This document shows positions 10,267 through 20,300 of a DNA stretch of 64,000 bases, piece after piece (the stretch's first letter is position 1; each line of letters starts with the position of its first letter). Below the pieces are notes generated by a model. The model ran no database searches and was not told where the DNA came from. It saw only the letters and a list, made by a program, of their open reading frames with translations. Source of the stretch: Pedosphaera sp. (GTDB taxonomy: Bacteria > Verrucomicrobiota > Verrucomicrobiia > Limisphaerales > SXQI01); assembly GCA_025359965.1 (NCBI GenBank), contig JANYDC010000107.1, positions 62,001 through 126,000 of the forward strand. The letters run 5' to 3'. The position numbers were made by a program, and so were the translations under genes.

Positions 10267-10650
10267 TTGAAACAGTACGTAGGGCAATCCGTGATGAAAT
10301 ATCGATTACCAAACGAGCAGTCCCGGAAAATTCATGGGCGAAACTCAGAATCTCAACTCCCCACTCCTCTGTTTGTATTCCTGATTTCTTCTCCCATCGC
10401 AGGTTGTTTTTATCAAGGAGTGGTTTACGAATGTTGGGTCCGGAGTCTGGCGGGCTTGGTTATGGGCGTTATAGCGGGATATTTTTTGTGGCACGCATTG
10501 ATTGCAGGCCAGTCGACTTCAGCCCAAGGCAGTATCCATGACCGGAGAGCGGAACCATTTGATTTTTGGGTCGTCCTTCTGATTACCTCGGGAATATATC
10601 TCACAAACGTCGCCGCGTTGTTCCTTTTTCCATGGCGCCCCGCGTGGTGA
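10267..10650 (+). CDS. Small hypothetical membrane protein
   Basis: Two or three hydrophobic segments ('SLAGLVMGVIAGYFLWHALIAG', 'WVVLLITSGIYLTNVAALFLF'); no recognised family. Confidence 0.4.
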   Translation: MKQYVGQSVMKYRLPNEQSRKIHGRNSESQLPTPLFVFLISSPIAGCFYQGVVYECWVRSLAGLVMGVIAGYFLWHALIAGQSTSAQGSIHDRRAEPFDFWVVLLITSGIYLTNVAALFLFPWRPAW

Positions 10651-10811
10651 ACTTGAAACCTTTGGTCACATGAACAAGTATCAACTTGCGGAGAAATTAC
10701 TCTGGCATCAGACCAGCACTGGCACCGCGATACAAAAGCCTTTCAGGTGACTATATCTGAGAGGCCTACGGCAAGGTTCCCTGAGCGTCGGGAGTTTTAA
10801 CTTGAAAACCG

Positions 10812-11195
10812 TTAACCATGAATCTGCGCGCCGTAAGCGGCAGGATCAAGCAGGGCGGCTGCCTCAGAGGCAGCGGATAACTTAATCTTGTAGAACCAGC
10901 CGCTACCGTAGGGATCAGTGTTCACCAAACTGGGGTTGTTCGCGACGGCACTGTTCACTTCGATAATCGTGCCGCTCACAGGGGAATAAATATCGCTGGC
11001 GGTTTTGACCGATTCCACCACGGCGCAGGCCTCGCCGGCCTTCACCACACGGTTGGCCTGGGGCAATTCCACAAAAACCACATCAGTCAATTCGTGCTGG
11101 GCGTGGTCGGTGATACCCACCACCGCAGTGTCGCCCGAGACACGGACCCACTCGTGGGATTTTGCGTAGCGAAGATCGGATGGTACGTTCGTCAT
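10812..11195 (-). CDS. gcvH: Glycine cleavage system H protein
   Basis: Internal ATG at 11195; lipoyl motif 'VESVKTASDIYSPVSG', 'DPYGSGWFYKIKL'. Confidence 0.95.
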   Translation of the reverse strand: MTNVPSDLRYAKSHEWVRVSGDTAVVGITDHAQHELTDVVFVELPQANRVVKAGEACAVVESVKTASDIYSPVSGTIIEVNSAVANNPSLVNTDPYGSGWFYKIKLSAASEAAALLDPAAYGAQIHG

Positions 11196-11226
11196 ATTGA
11201 GAGTAAAAAGAGCAATGAAGCTGAGG

Positions 11227-12351
11227 TCAACTGGCTTTTCGATAGAAAGGCTTTTTGACCACCTCAGCGGGAAAACGGCGGCCACGTATTTCGATCTCAA
11301 TTTTCGTGCCCGGCTGGGCCAGGGCAATCGGCAGATAAGTCATCCCAATGCCCATTGAAAGAGTGGGACTAAGAGTGCCGCTCACCACTTCACCCAGCAA
11401 GGCAGCATCGGGGCCGACTGACCAAACGGGATAATGCGGACGCGGAGGGGCGGATTTGTCGGTCATTTTGAAGGCAGCACATCGACGAAGCACACCGTGC
11501 GACAATTGTGCCGCCATGGTGTCACGACCATTGAAACCACCTTTGTCGAAGCTGACAAAATAACCCAACCCTGCTTCCAATGGAGTGGTGGTTTCGTCCA
11601 ATTCGTGGCCGTACAGGGGATAACAAACCTCCGTGCGCAAAGTATCACGCGCGCCCAAGCCGGCGGGCTTGCATCCGTAGGAGGCTCCTGCTTCCAGAAC
11701 CCTTTTCCACATAGGCGCGAGCAATGCCGAAGGCGCCACAATTTCAAACCCGTCCTCTCCAGTGTAACCAGTGCGCGCAACGTAGACCGTTTCGTCACCC
11801 AACTTGGCCGAGGTGATTTGATTTTTCACCAAAGTCGAGGGTTGAGTAGTGACCGAGTCAAAACACCCATCGATGAAAGCCTGGGAGGCAGGGCCCTGCA
11901 GCGCGATCGCACCCAAGGCATTGGAAAGATTTTCCACTTCCAGCGGAGTTCCGCGATGCCTTGCGGCCTCCTGACTGATCCAGGCAAAATCGACCTCAAC
12001 ACGGGAGGCGTTGACGATCAGCAGATACTCATGCTCACCGATTCGGTACACGTACAGATCATCAATCACCCCTCCCAAATCATTGCACATCAGGGTGTAT
12101 TGACCTTCCCATACGCTCAATTTATGGATGTTGTTGGTAAGTAACTGGTTCAGAAAAGCCGCTGAGCCGGCTCCGCGAACAGCAACCTCGCCCATATGAG
12201 CGATGTCGAAAAGCCCCGCCTTGGTGCGGACCATCTGGTGCTCTTCCATGATGCTGGTGTATTGCACCGGCATTTCCCACCCGCCAAATTCAACCAAACG
12301 CGCACCATGCGCCTGATGGACCTCAAATAGCTCTGTTCGCTGCAACATCAA
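11227..12351 (-). CDS. gcvT: Aminomethyltransferase (glycine cleavage system T protein)
   Basis: '[23 protein letters not shown]', '[11 protein letters not shown]', 'YTGEDGFEI', 'ARDTLRTE' GcvT signatures. Confidence 0.95.
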   Translation of the reverse strand: MMLQRTELFEVHQAHGARLVEFGGWEMPVQYTSIMEEHQMVRTKAGLFDIAHMGEVAVRGAGSAAFLNQLLTNNIHKLSVWEGQYTLMCNDLGGVIDDLYVYRIGEHEYLLIVNASRVEVDFAWISQEAARHRGTPLEVENLSNALGAIALQGPASQAFIDGCFDSVTTQPSTLVKNQITSAKLGDETVYVARTGYTGEDGFEIVAPSALLAPMWKRVLEAGASYGCKPAGLGARDTLRTEVCYPLYGHELDETTTPLEAGLGYFVSFDKGGFNGRDTMAAQLSHGVLRRCAAFKMTDKSAPPRPHYPVWSVGPDAALLGEVVSGTLSPTLSMGIGMTYLPIALAQPGTKIEIEIRGRRFPAEVVKKPFYRKAS

Positions 12352-12401
12352 CTAGATTTCCGGCTTGCGGGCCGGGAAGTCAAGGTCGCCATGCAAAGAT
12401 G

Positions 12402-13118
12402 TCATCCCCACTTCTCGGTGCGCATTTGGGCTTTGGGAATGCCCAGTTGCTCCAGCACCAACGATTCAGTGTTTTCCACCAGTTCGTTGGGGCCGCAGGC
12501 GTAGAAGAAAGTGTTGGCGGCATCGTGAACATGCGAGCGCACCCAATCAGCATTAATACGCCCTCGACGACCCGGCCATGGGTCTTCGGCTGAAAGGCGT
12601 GTGCAGGTGACGTAGAAGAAGAAATTGGGATTCTCCTGCTGCAACTGCTGGAATTCCTCGTTAAAAATGATGTCGTTGGTGGTGCGAACACTGTAGAGGA
12701 TGGTGATTCTCACGGGGTGTTTTAAGCGGGTGGCCTCACGGACGAATCCCCGGAACGGTGTCACTCCGGAACCGCCCGCAATGCAGACCAGATGCTTCCC
12801 AGACTCGTAGACCGGCAGAAAACGGCCGGTCGGAGGAAGGACGGTCAGCTTGTCGCCCGGTTTGGCCCAGTCGACGATGCGCGTTCCCATCTTTCCATCG
12901 CGCTTCACCGTGACTTCGTAAGCGCCCCGGTCCAAGGCGCAGCTTGATAGCGAATAAGCCCGCTTGTAACCCGGGGTATCCGGCCAGGCCACGGTGATGA
13001 AATGGCCGGTCTTAAAATCCACCTCGTAACCTTCAGGCCAGGCCAGCCGGATGGTCTTCGTGTCCGTCAGCTCCATCTTGACGGAGTCAATCGTCATATC
13101 GGCAATGATTTTAGCCAT
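12402..13118 (-). CDS. FAD/NAD(P)-binding ferredoxin reductase-like oxidoreductase
   Basis: 'KRAYSLSS' FAD motif, 'GGSGVTPFRGF', 'FFYACGPNELVENT' NAD-binding motif. Confidence 0.85.
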   Translation of the reverse strand: MAKIIADMTIDSVKMELTDTKTIRLAWPEGYEVDFKTGHFITVAWPDTPGYKRAYSLSSCALDRGAYEVTVKRDGKMGTRIVDWAKPGDKLTVLPPTGRFLPVYESGKHLVCIAGGSGVTPFRGFVREATRLKHPVRITILYSVRTTNDIIFNEEFQQLQQENPNFFFYVTCTRLSAEDPWPGRRGRINADWVRSHVHDAANTFFYACGPNELVENTESLVLEQLGIPKAQMRTEKWG

Positions 13119-13142
13119 GATGGGTTTAGGTGGGTTTTCGCC

Positions 13143-14426
13143 TTAGCGGCTGGTCAATTTGCCGGAAACGTCGACACATGCAGCCTGCTTGGTGCTACGC
13201 GCAAAGATATGTCCATCACTCAAAGTAGGGGTGGACCAGCACTTTCCTTCAACCAACTTGGCTCGGGCGATTTCCTCGTAAGCAGTGGGGGATGCCTTGG
13301 CCAACACCAGTTCACCGCGGTCGCTGAGGATGACCAGATGATCATTGGCCATGATCAGCTGACCGGGACCAAAATTGGGCTTGGACCACACTTCCTTGCC
13401 CGTCGCCAACTCCACGCATTTGACAGCGCCGGTGCCATATTCCTTGAATTGGAACATCCCGTAGAGATACCCATCCTTAAGCACCGGTGTGCTCCAATGG
13501 TTGGCAATGGTGTTCCCGGTCACTCGCCAAATCTCCTTGGCCTCGAAAGCATCTCCGTTTTTGGTAATTTTGGCCGCGCCTGAGCCCACACCATAACCTG
13601 CAGAGCAATAAACCACGTCGCCGCCAACGATGGGCGAGGCGGCGGTGGACACATTAAACTTAAAAGGATAGCGCCACAGTACCTTGCCCGACCCGGTTTC
13701 TGTGGAAACCAAACCGGACTGGGTGAAGAACACGACCTGTTTAACACCGTGAATGGTCGCGAGCGTCGGTGTGGCGTGGGTCGGCTTGTCGCTTTCGCCC
13801 TTCCACGCGAGAGAGCCGTCTTTCACGTTTAGGGCCAAAAGCGACTGACCCTCCCCTCCGGCACAAACATAGATCTTTCCGTCCACAACCAAGGGCGAGG
13901 CAGCGTTCTGCCAGTAAATCACTTTACCGCCGTATTCCTTGGTCAAATCCTTCGTCCAAATCTGTTTCCCGGTGCCAGCCTCAAAGGCGCTGAGATTGAT
14001 CCGCCCATCAAGCACGTAAACAAAATCCCCCGCCACGGTGGGGGTGGATCGGGGGCCATCGCCGCCCTTGTTGTCCTTCTCGCCATCATCACCGCCGCCG
14101 TCGTACTTGGCCACAGCAACCGGCGCGGCCCAAAGCTCTTTTCCTGAGTCCGTATCCAGTGCGAGGCAGACCTCACGCGGTGCGCCGTCAACCTCGCGCT
14201 TGATCAAGGTGAAAGCCCGGTGTCCAGCGATGGAAAAGGAACTAAACCCATCCTCGGTCGCCACTTTCCAAAGTACCTTGGGGCCGCTGCTGGGCCAAGC
14301 CGTCACTTTTTCAGTGGAATGGCCATCAAACTGAGGTCCGCGAATAAAAGGCCAATCAGCCCGAGCGGAGAAAAGCGTCGATCCGAGGGCAAGGGACGCA
14401 AGAAAGAGTTTTGAATGACGGTTCAT
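13143..14426 (-). CDS. Secreted PQQ-like beta-propeller (outer membrane protein assembly BamB-like) protein
   Basis: Signal peptide; repeated 'LDTDSGKELWAA', 'FEAGTGKQIWTKD', 'ATGKEVWSKP' blades. Confidence 0.85.
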   Translation of the reverse strand: MNRHSKLFLASLALGSTLFSARADWPFIRGPQFDGHSTEKVTAWPSSGPKVLWKVATEDGFSSFSIAGHRAFTLIKREVDGAPREVCLALDTDSGKELWAAPVAVAKYDGGGDDGEKDNKGGDGPRSTPTVAGDFVYVLDGRINLSAFEAGTGKQIWTKDLTKEYGGKVIYWQNAASPLVVDGKIYVCAGGEGQSLLALNVKDGSLAWKGESDKPTHATPTLATIHGVKQVVFFTQSGLVSTETGSGKVLWRYPFKFNVSTAASPIVGGDVVYCSAGYGVGSGAAKITKNGDAFEAKEIWRVTGNTIANHWSTPVLKDGYLYGMFQFKEYGTGAVKCVELATGKEVWSKPNFGPGQLIMANDHLVILSDRGELVLAKASPTAYEEIARAKLVEGKCWSTPTLSDGHIFARSTKQAACVDVSGKLTSR

Positions 14427-14513
14427 GATCTTAGGTGTTAAACAGCCCAGAAAATACGTCACCCTCAACAGAATGCAAGATCAGGCCTGCGTTGAACGCG
14501 ATTCGGGCAAACC

Positions 14514-15122
14514 TTAGGGAAAATGAAACCGGTAAACTCGGCTGGGATGATCGGCCCACTCTGAATCACTGAATGACGAAGCTCCCCCCGCGAGGACGTT
14601 GGTGGCCGTTGGAATCCACAAGGAGTGTGAAAGATCATCACATGCCTCCACTAAAACCTTGATGCCGTTGTTACCTTTGATGTTAAACCCAAATTTCCCG
14701 TCCTTAATCCCAAAGTCCGAGTCGGAAATCGAAACCTGTGGATTCCAAAGCACGGTCGGACGCCCTGAAAAGGTCGCTTCCCAGCCAGTAGTTCCAGCCA
14801 GGTAATAAACCGTTACCGCGTCGGCCCCGTCAAAAATGATTGGCGCGTATTCCAATGGGCGATCCCCTTCAAAGTAGGCACTTTTGAGATTCCGACAAAC
14901 GGCGAACGCCTCGTATCCGATGCTAGTAACACTCATGGGAATCGAAATACTTTGCAGACTGGTACTCCAGGTAAACGCATTGTCGCCAATGCTAGTCACT
15001 GAACTTGGAATGACGATGTTCGTAAGTCCGGAGTCAGCAAATGCAGATTGTGCAATGTGCGTCAGGCCTTTGGGAATGGTGATGCTCTTCAGCCCAAAGC
15101 AGTAAGAGAACGCCCATGTCAA
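14514..15122 (-). pseudogene. 5'-truncated BspA-like (LRR_5) leucine-rich repeat protein
   Basis: 'FGLKSITIPKGLTHIAQSAFADSGLTNIVIPSSVTSIGDNAFTWSTSLQSISIP' repeats, but no ATG or signal peptide; in-frame TGA two codons upstream of the first possible (TTG) start. Confidence 0.65.
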
Positions 15123-15153
15123 TGTTCATGACAAAAAGTAAAGATTGAAACCG

Positions 15154-16005
15154 TCAGCGGGGAGACAGCATAAAACCGGCGGAATCCGCAGTATTGCACC
15201 AATGGCCCATATCCTGCATACCGACCAACCCCAGCAATTGGGCATGCCCATCCATCATGGACGTTACTGATCTCAGATTGAAGCGCGGGGCGACAAAACC
15301 CCAATCCTTGGGGGGGCATTGCGGATCCCATTTGTCCGTCCACATCCTGTCCTTCAAGGAGGGGGGTGTCACCTGATAATACCCGTTGGCGTCGTTCCCA
15401 GAGACAGAGGAGCGTGCGGAGGCAAAACCCATGAGTTCGGTGGGCTTACGAATTTCGCTCATTTTTTTAACAACTGTTCCCGAGCCAAAGCGGTCATTGA
15501 CCAATTCAGCCGGAAATTCAGTCTCATTGCCGCCTACAAAATAAGAATTAATGCCCAGCGAAGGGAAAACACTGACAGAGTAAACGTAACCAGCCCGATC
15601 CAACTTGCGCAACTCATCCAGCTTGCGCCGATTATCCGAGCAATAAATGGTCTCAAATGATTGGGACAAGTAAGGCGAGAGCCTCCAAGGATATCGAGCG
15701 TTGGCTGGGAAGGAGAGAGGAATTCCCTGATCATCCTTGGCATTAATATCGCGGGCGTAGCCTTGAAAAACCAAATCGCTGTTGTCCGCCGAATACATCT
15801 GCACGGCAAACATTAACTGCCGAGAGGCGGACAATTCCTCCATCATGCGGGCCTTGCGCCGAGCCTTGGCCACCACTGGCAAAAGGAGGGAAGAAAGCAT
15901 TGCGATGACAGCAACCACCACCAAAAGCTCCACCAAGGTGAACCCAACCCTGTACTTTCCCTTACGATTTGGATCATTCTCTCCCACCCCCGCTTGTTTT
16001 TTCAT
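15154..16005 (-). CDS. Prepilin-type N-terminal methylation/H-X9-DG pseudopilin
   Basis: 'GFTLVELLVVVAVIAMLSSLLLPVVAKARRKA' class III-type prepilin helix; internal ATG at 16005. Confidence 0.88.
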   Translation of the reverse strand: MKKQAGVGENDPNRKGKYRVGFTLVELLVVVAVIAMLSSLLLPVVAKARRKARMMEELSASRQLMFAVQMYSADNSDLVFQGYARDINAKDDQGIPLSFPANARYPWRLSPYLSQSFETIYCSDNRRKLDELRKLDRAGYVYSVSVFPSLGINSYFVGGNETEFPAELVNDRFGSGTVVKKMSEIRKPTELMGFASARSSVSGNDANGYYQVTPPSLKDRMWTDKWDPQCPPKDWGFVAPRFNLRSVTSMMDGHAQLLGLVGMQDMGHWCNTADSAGFMLSPR

Positions 16006-17306
16006 TTTATCACCACCCTGTAAAAGTGGAGTGCTCCGGCAGGCTCGGATTGATCCCGCCATTCGACCGCCCCCTCCCACTCGTAGAAATGCAAGGCCGA
16101 GTTCTCCACAGCGGACCAGTTGTTTAGGTCATCCGAGGCCTGGATCTCATAGTGTTGACTGGCCGAGTGCATAAATCGGACCACAACGGATCCATCAGGC
16201 TGCCGCCCCGTCATTAGAATGCGAAGGACGCTTCCAGTTTGGTTGGGGTTCGTCCCCGCCACCCACTCGTTGGCGTTGGTCACTCCATCACCGTCGGTGT
16301 CTTCGTCACCCCTGTGCAATAGGTTGCCAAAATAGAATTGCTCCCAGTCATCAGGAAGCCCGTCTGCGTCGCTATCCACCGCAGAGACAGAGGTGCCTTC
16401 CAGTTCGAGCGTGGGCGGATTGCCGAACAGGCTGTCACGAGTGAAAAACTCCGGGTAAGCAGGCTCCGCTCCGCGTTCCGATGCCTGAAGAGAGCTCAAC
16501 ATGAGCCGTAGTCGGCCGGAGTTAAGTGCCTGCTGCAAGTATTGAAGCACGAGCGGATCTGACAGGTTCAGGTCGAAGCTAAATTCGCTGCCGGCGGGAA
16601 CCCATTCGCCAGGGGCAACGCTTTCAGTTTGGCCGATGCTGAAAGGGTGGACCTCGAAGTTTGGGAACATTTGGTTTGTTTTCCCCACGTTGTTGCTCAC
16701 ATCAACGGGAACGCCGTCGGTATTGTAGCTCATGGCGTAGCAGTTCCTTTCTCCTGGAACGATTGGCCCAAAAGGCGAAGCCTCCAAGAAGCTCGATTCG
16801 GAAAAGCCGTTGCGATAACCGACTCCAAACAATTCTATGGGACGACCCGCATCCAGGTCAGGTGCGTAGGATGGGGAATCCGTGGGAAAATAGGTCTGCA
16901 ACGCATCCTGACTGGCATCGTATTTGAAGATCTGATCCCGGCTGATGGTCGCCCTCACTCGCGCACGACTTATGAGATAATGGGAAGACCCCAGATTCGT
17001 CGCCACTTGGGAGAAGGTGTCGAACCCCAAAAGGAACTGGGCGTGCCGGGTGTCCATCCCGGAATCGTCACCAAACGCAGCAAACAACGCGGCAACCGGA
17101 CGCGTACCCGGGCTGGCGTTGAACGGGTACATCCAGCGGTCAAGACTCGGCTGGTTAAAATGCAGCACAAATGGCTTAGCCCTGATCCGGCTGGTGTCGA
17201 GCAACATTGCGCAAACGATCAGCATGGCGCACTGCAGAAAGCGGACAGTATTCAAGTTTGCCCCCTGGATGCGGTTTGGCGCCCGCTCGAACGAACCCTG
17301 CGCCAA
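16002..17306 (-). CDS. Hypothetical secreted protein with C-terminal calcium-motif segment
   Basis: 'DSDADGLPDDWEQFYFGNLLHRGDEDTDGDGVTNANEWVAGTNP' segment; overlaps next gene by 4 nt. Confidence 0.7.
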   Translation of the reverse strand: MAQGSFERAPNRIQGANLNTVRFLQCAMLIVCAMLLDTSRIRAKPFVLHFNQPSLDRWMYPFNASPGTRPVAALFAAFGDDSGMDTRHAQFLLGFDTFSQVATNLGSSHYLISRARVRATISRDQIFKYDASQDALQTYFPTDSPSYAPDLDAGRPIELFGVGYRNGFSESSFLEASPFGPIVPGERNCYAMSYNTDGVPVDVSNNVGKTNQMFPNFEVHPFSIGQTESVAPGEWVPAGSEFSFDLNLSDPLVLQYLQQALNSGRLRLMLSSLQASERGAEPAYPEFFTRDSLFGNPPTLELEGTSVSAVDSDADGLPDDWEQFYFGNLLHRGDEDTDGDGVTNANEWVAGTNPNQTGSVLRILMTGRQPDGSVVVRFMHSASQHYEIQASDDLNNWSAVENSALHFYEWEGAVEWRDQSEPAGALHFYRVVIK

Positions 17307-17953
17307 CCGAGCCAGACCAGACTAAGTCCGAGCAATGCCATCGGAGTCGGCTCCGGCACTGTCTCGAAGTTCTTGGACACGTCCAAAGTCATCGAATCAA
17401 AGCTCATGCTGGGGTTAGCCGCCTCGAAAGAAACGGTGTAATCCTCGACCTCTAGACCGCGAAGATCCCATTCCCAAAGGGAGGAGACACCGGCTCCGCG
17501 GTCCAATTCCAGCCGGAACATTGGCAACGCAATGTGGCTGCCCGCGCCATCGGTGTAGGAAAGGCTTACTGCCGAGTAGTCAATTTCAAAAGCCACAGTG
17601 CGAGTCTGCAACACCAAGCTGGCCACGGTAAAAGGAGCACTGTCCTCTAAGGTGAAAGCTGTTGGGGCAGCGTTGTCGTAAATATTATGGGTTCCTGTAA
17701 GGAAAGCGGTGGGGCTACCGACTTGCGTGAGCACTGCGTCTGAGGTGTAGCCCGATGCACTGGGACGATTGCCCGGCGCGCCATAAGCCACCGAAAATTC
17801 CTCCCAATAGCCCACAGTGCTATCCAACGAACCCCGGAACTGGGGAACAACGAAATTATTGGTGGCGCCAAGTACGGTTTGGCCGGCACAAGCCAGCATG
17901 AAGAAAGCAATGGTGGGTTTGTAATCGCGACGAATTTTCATATTTCGACTCAT
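17252..17953 (-). CDS. PEP-CTERM sorting domain-containing protein
   Basis: Signal peptide plus C-terminal 'VPEPTPMALLGLSLVWLGWRRVR' (PEP motif, TM helix, basic tail). Confidence 0.85.
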   Translation of the reverse strand: MSRNMKIRRDYKPTIAFFMLACAGQTVLGATNNFVVPQFRGSLDSTVGYWEEFSVAYGAPGNRPSASGYTSDAVLTQVGSPTAFLTGTHNIYDNAAPTAFTLEDSAPFTVASLVLQTRTVAFEIDYSAVSLSYTDGAGSHIALPMFRLELDRGAGVSSLWEWDLRGLEVEDYTVSFEAANPSMSFDSMTLDVSKNFETVPEPTPMALLGLSLVWLGWRRVRSSGRQTASRGQT

Positions 17954-18171
17954 TCAGGGCCAGCGGGACGCGTTCAGAGGAACAATGGGCCAGTGCTGGC
18001 GGCTCGAACCTGAATCCATAAAACAGAAGCGTGAACCCCTCCGCTTTGTAAGAATTGCTCAAGGCTCACCATAAACTGGTTCTCCATCTTGCCATTCTGG
18101 AGCATAAAACTTTCATCCCAAGATTCGGTTGCCTTAGTCACGACCTTTCGATATTCATCAAGCCACAGCCT

Positions 18172-19101
18172 ATGAACCAACTCGCCTTTTCCCTGATACG
18201 GATATGCCGTCGCAAAGTCCTTACTGCCATGCTCCTAGGTGCGTTGACGTTTTGTGCCGCATTGGCGGCTCAAGGCGAAACCGCGACATACACCCGCAGT
18301 GAAGATGTGATTTATGCCCGCAAATTTGGCACAGCGCTGACGCTCGATGTTTTCCAACCACAGAAACCCAATGGTTGCAGTGTCATTTTTATGGTAAGCG
18401 GCGGATTTTTCTCCAGCCACGAAGGGATCAACCCGACCTTTTACCAACACTTTCTGGAGAGGGGTTACACGGTGTTTGCTGTGGTACACGGATCACAACC
18501 GCGCTTCATCATTCCTGAAATTGAAGAGGACATCCATCGCGCGGTCCGGTTTATCCGACACAACGCGGCGAAGTACGGCGTTGATCCCATGAAATTCGGA
18601 ATCACCGGTGCGAGCGCCGGAGGCCACCTCTCCCTGACCATGGGAACTCAAGGCAAACCCGGAGCAACAGACGCCAAAGATCCAATTGATCGTGAAAGCA
18701 GCGAGGTACAAGCTGTCGCCTGTTTCTTCCCCCCTACGGATTTTTCCAACTGGGGTTCACAGGGTGATGATGGAGTGGGTTTTGGCACCACCATTCAATT
18801 CAAACCCGCCTTCGGACCTAGATCCGATACAGCCGAGAGCCGCAAGGAATTGGGCAGAGAAATTTCCCCTCTCAACTTTCTCTCCGCAAAAACCGCGCCG
18901 ACCTTAATCATCCACGGCGACTCGGATAAATTGGTGCCCATTTATCAGGCACATCTATTTGAGGCGCGGGCAAAGAAAGTGGGTGCGAAATTCAAGTTGG
19001 TTATCCGAGAAGGAATGGACCACGGCTGGCCCACCATGCTGGACGACACCAAAATTTTGGCCGACTGGTTTGACGAGCATCTGCGCCCCACGGCCAAGTA
19101 A
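18172..19101 (+). CDS. Secreted alpha/beta hydrolase (esterase/dienelactone hydrolase-like)
   Basis: 'ITGASAGGHLSLTMG' nucleophile elbow, 'IIHGDSDKLVPIYQA', 'GMDHGW'; signal peptide. Confidence 0.85.
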   Translation: MNQLAFSLIRICRRKVLTAMLLGALTFCAALAAQGETATYTRSEDVIYARKFGTALTLDVFQPQKPNGCSVIFMVSGGFFSSHEGINPTFYQHFLERGYTVFAVVHGSQPRFIIPEIEEDIHRAVRFIRHNAAKYGVDPMKFGITGASAGGHLSLTMGTQGKPGATDAKDPIDRESSEVQAVACFFPPTDFSNWGSQGDDGVGFGTTIQFKPAFGPRSDTAESRKELGREISPLNFLSAKTAPTLIIHGDSDKLVPIYQAHLFEARAKKVGAKFKLVIREGMDHGWPTMLDDTKILADWFDEHLRPTAK

Positions 19102-19253
19102 TCCATGGTCATGGATTCTCCAGCCGCAGAAAATTGTTCAAAAGCCGCTTTCCTTGTGCCCAAAGACGCACACTTGGCAATAGTCGCGCCATCAAGCATG
19201 GTTACGCCGACCCACAACTTGTTGCCCACGCCACGCTAGAAGTGGAATAGAGC

Positions 19254-20138
19254 ATGTTTTCGCTCGCGCCACCAATACTGATCGAGAAGCCTATGCACCA
19301 CCCAAGAATCAAACATTTGAAGAGCAAAGCCCAAAAAGGCTTCACACTCATTGAACTGTTGGTGGTCATAGCCATCATCGCCATTCTGGCCAGCATGCTC
19401 CTGCCCGCACTGGCCACCGCCAAAGCCAAGACCTTGGGCATCACTTGCATGAACAACTGCAAGCAACTGGCCCTGGCTTGGAACATGTACGCCACTGACA
19501 ACAACGAACAGATCCCGCCCAATAACGGTAATGATCAGGGCGGCTTTACTGCGGCCAAAGGAATTTATCCCAATACATGGATGGCGGGATGGCTTGATCT
19601 TCCTTCTGCCTCAGACAACACGAATACCACCTACCTGACTCGCAGTCATCTTTGGCCCTAGGTTAAATCCTTGGCCGTTTTCAAGTGCCCCGCCGATAAG
19701 AGCATCGACAGAGCCACCAAAAAGACAAGAGTCCGCAGCATGTCCATGAACAATTGGCTTAACTCTGCCACGCCGTGGAATGGAAATACCAAGTGGCTGA
19801 CTCTCAAGAAGACCACAGATATGAAATCACCCAGCCCATCCATGACTTGGATATTGCTGGATGAACGCGAGGATAGCATCAATGATGGGTTCTTTGTGGT
19901 GGATATGGCAGGATACCCCAGCGCGCCCGGAAGCGTGGTGCTGGTGGATTATCCTGCAAGTTACCATAATAGGGCCGCAGGCATTAATTTTGGGGATGGC
20001 CATGCTGAGATCAAAAAATGGCTGGATCCACGGACCGTTCCAAAACTGCAGCCCGGTCAACACTTAGGCCTAAACGTGGGGTCAGCGAACAACAAAGACA
20101 TCGTTTGGTTGCAGGCACGTTCCACGAATCCGAAATGA
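19254..20138 (+). pseudogene. Prepilin-type (type II secretion G-like) pseudopilin interrupted by an in-frame amber codon at 19659-19661
   Basis: ORF 19254-19661 ('[25 protein letters not shown]') and ORF 19671-20138 ('FKCPADKS...FGDGHAE') share one frame; only a TAG separates them ('SHLWP*VKSLAVFKCPADK'). Confidence 0.85.
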
Positions 20139-20300
20139 GTGGTCGAATATCTCGCTTTGGCAGAAGCGGGATCAGCCCAACATCCAGGCTGGGCTGAAAG
20201 TATTCGGCCAACGGTAAAAGCCAGTCGTATCGGTTTGCCCGACATTCTGCTTGGCGCAAGGTGGGCTTCTTGAGTTATCCTCCGATGACTTTCGAAACTT

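Noticed and set aside
10651-10811. Intergenic region after gcvH, checked for a glycine riboswitch
   Set aside because: It lies at the 3' side of gcvTH and no recognisable paired aptamer structure was seen.
11434-12144. 236-aa plus-strand ORF
   Set aside because: Antisense to gcvT, whose sense protein is clearly conserved.
20172-20197. 8-bp inverted repeat TCAGCCCA/TGGGCTGA before argG, considered as terminator or attenuator
   Set aside because: Long 10-nt loop and no T run; too weak to call.
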